From contig JAKSMH010000067.1 of the NCBI GenBank assembly GCA_024400715.1, forward strand, positions 1 through 6,365: 6,365 nucleotides of DNA, written 5' to 3'. Below are positions 5,556 to 6,365 of this stretch, piece after piece; position 1 is the first letter of the stretch; each line of letters starts with the position of its first letter. The position numbers and the translations under genes were made by a program. The stretch comes from Bacteroidales bacterium (GTDB lineage Bacteria > Bacteroidota > Bacteroidia > Bacteroidales > WCHB1-69). The notes beneath the pieces are model-generated. The model was not told the DNA's origin. It ran no database searches and was given only the letters and a program-made list of their open reading frames with translations.

Positions 5556-6365
5556 ATGCTATATTATTTTTTTGATTGGTTAAAAAACGATTTACACGTT
5601 CCCGGAGCAGGCGTATTTCAATACATCTCCTTCCGAGCTGCCTTCGCCATCGTTTTATCGTTATTTATCTCATTGATCATCGGCAAAGGTGTCATCAGAA
5701 TGTTACAAAAAAAGCAAATCGGTGAAACGATTCGCGACTTGGGTCTGGAAGGCCAAATTCAGAAAAAGGGCACTCCCACGATGGGCGGAATCATCATCAT
5801 TGCCTCTATTTTGATTCCCGTAATTTTGTTGACCAAATTGGACAACATTTATATTCTCCTGATGATTTTCACCACGGTATGGTTGGGATTTATCGGTTTC
5901 ACCGACGACTACATCAAGGTTTTCAAGAAAAACAAGGAAGGTCTTTCAGGAAAAAAGAAACTCTTGGGTCAATTGATTTTGGGTTTGGTCGTTGGATTGA
6001 TAATGTGTATTCATCCGGATGTGGTAATCAAAGAAAAGAGCACGGTAGAACGCCAATACGTGGAAACCAACGAAGTTTTCAAATTTGACAACGTGAACCG
6101 TACAACCACGGCCTTTACGAACAGTCCTGCCGAACACTCCACCAAGACCACCATCCCATTTGTAAAAAACAACGAATTTGATTATGCGTGGTTGACCAAC
6201 TGGATAGGCGATTCGACGGGCATTGTGGGCACCTTGGTTTACATTGCGATTATCATCTTTATCATTGCCGCCGTATCCAATGGCGCAAACCTTACGGATG
6301 GTTTGGATGGATTGGCCGTGGGTACCGCCGCGATAATTGCCGTGGGCATAGCCGTCCTGGCCTAC
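5556..6365 (+). CDS. mraY: Phospho-MurNAc-pentapeptide transferase MraY (3' end cut off)
   Basis: The first 270 codons of MraY are present; the frame is open to the last base. This inner-membrane enzyme transfers phospho-MurNAc-pentapeptide from UDP to undecaprenyl phosphate, making lipid I. The N-terminus has PGAGVFQYISFRA at 16-28, followed by a membrane segment at about 27-45. K71-G-T-P-T-M-G-G78 is the cytoplasmic loop motif. Further membrane segments lie at about 77-93, 97-115 and 136-152. FTDDYIKV at 115-122 holds the paired catalytic-site aspartates D117 and D118, and N245-L-T-D-G-L-D-G252 is the next conserved loop, after the membrane segment at about 222-241. Between about 153 and 218 is a long hydrophilic stretch, predicted periplasmic from the topology and absent in the shorter E. 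coli-type enzymes; Bacteroidota MraY carry such an insertion, which brings full length to about 420 aa. The later His-rich motif lies beyond the window. ATG at 5556 follows murE by 12 nt, with no Shine-Dalgarno. Confidence 0.97.
   Translation, partial: MLYYFFDWLKNDLHVPGAGVFQYISFRAAFAIVLSLFISLIIGKGVIRMLQKKQIGETIRDLGLEGQIQKKGTPTMGGIIIIASILIPVILLTKLDNIYILLMIFTTVWLGFIGFTDDYIKVFKKNKEGLSGKKKLLGQLILGLVVGLIMCIHPDVVIKEKSTVERQYVETNEVFKFDNVNRTTTAFTNSPAEHSTKTTIPFVKNNEFDYAWLTNWIGDSTGIVGTLVYIAIIIFIIAAVSNGANLTDGLDGLAVGTAAIIAVGIAVLAY

Noticed and set aside
1..6365. A previously undescribed multi-gene system, mobile element, CRISPR array or RNA gene
   Set aside because: Every base beyond the 80-nt leader and gaps of 6-13 nt belongs to a recognisable dcw gene. 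No transposase, integrase, long inverted or direct repeat, tRNA-like fold or spacer array was seen on either strand by reading.

Overview
The window is the 5' end of a division and cell wall (dcw) gene cluster, all on the + strand, from a member of the Bacteroidota, most likely a Bacteroidales-type lineage. That placement is an inference. It rests on the gene order mraZ-rsmH-ftsL-ftsI-murE-mraY with no murF between murE and mraY, a divergent short FtsL, a long FtsI with a C-terminal PASTA-like tail, a MraY with a long extra loop after its fourth membrane segment, a Bacteroidota-type -7 promoter element (TAnnTTTG form) before mraZ, and mostly absent Shine-Dalgarno sequences.

Layout: bases 1-80 are a short leader with a candidate promoter and short GGAA repeats. 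Then come mraZ (81-569), rsmH (556-1455), an ftsL-like gene (1462-1830), ftsI (1820-4066), murE (4080-5543) and the first 270 codons of mraY (5556 to the window end, cut off). Genes are packed very tightly: two junctions overlap (14 and 11 nt) and the others are separated by 6, 13 and 12 nt. No non-coding stretch exceeds 80 nt and no internal terminator is visible, so this reads as one operon continuing past the right edge.

Together the genes encode a transcriptional regulator of the cluster (MraZ), the 16S rRNA m4C1402 methyltransferase (RsmH), a bitopic divisome protein (FtsL), the septal transpeptidase (FtsI/PBP3), the meso-diaminopimelate-adding ligase (MurE) and the enzyme that makes lipid I (MraY). 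All catalytic motifs that lie inside the window are present, so the genes look functional. The MurE DNPR motif indicates meso-DAP peptidoglycan.

I found no mobile element, CRISPR array, RNA gene or new multi-gene system. The points worth a second look are lineage-specific oddities inside a conserved cluster: a cysteine-rich extracytoplasmic segment in FtsI (CxC plus CxxC), an Arg directly after the FtsI KTGT motif, a degenerate PASTA tail, a Gly-to-Asp change in the second MraZ motif, a lone strong Shine-Dalgarno before rsmH, a GTG start for murE, and the spaced GGAA repeats upstream of mraZ.
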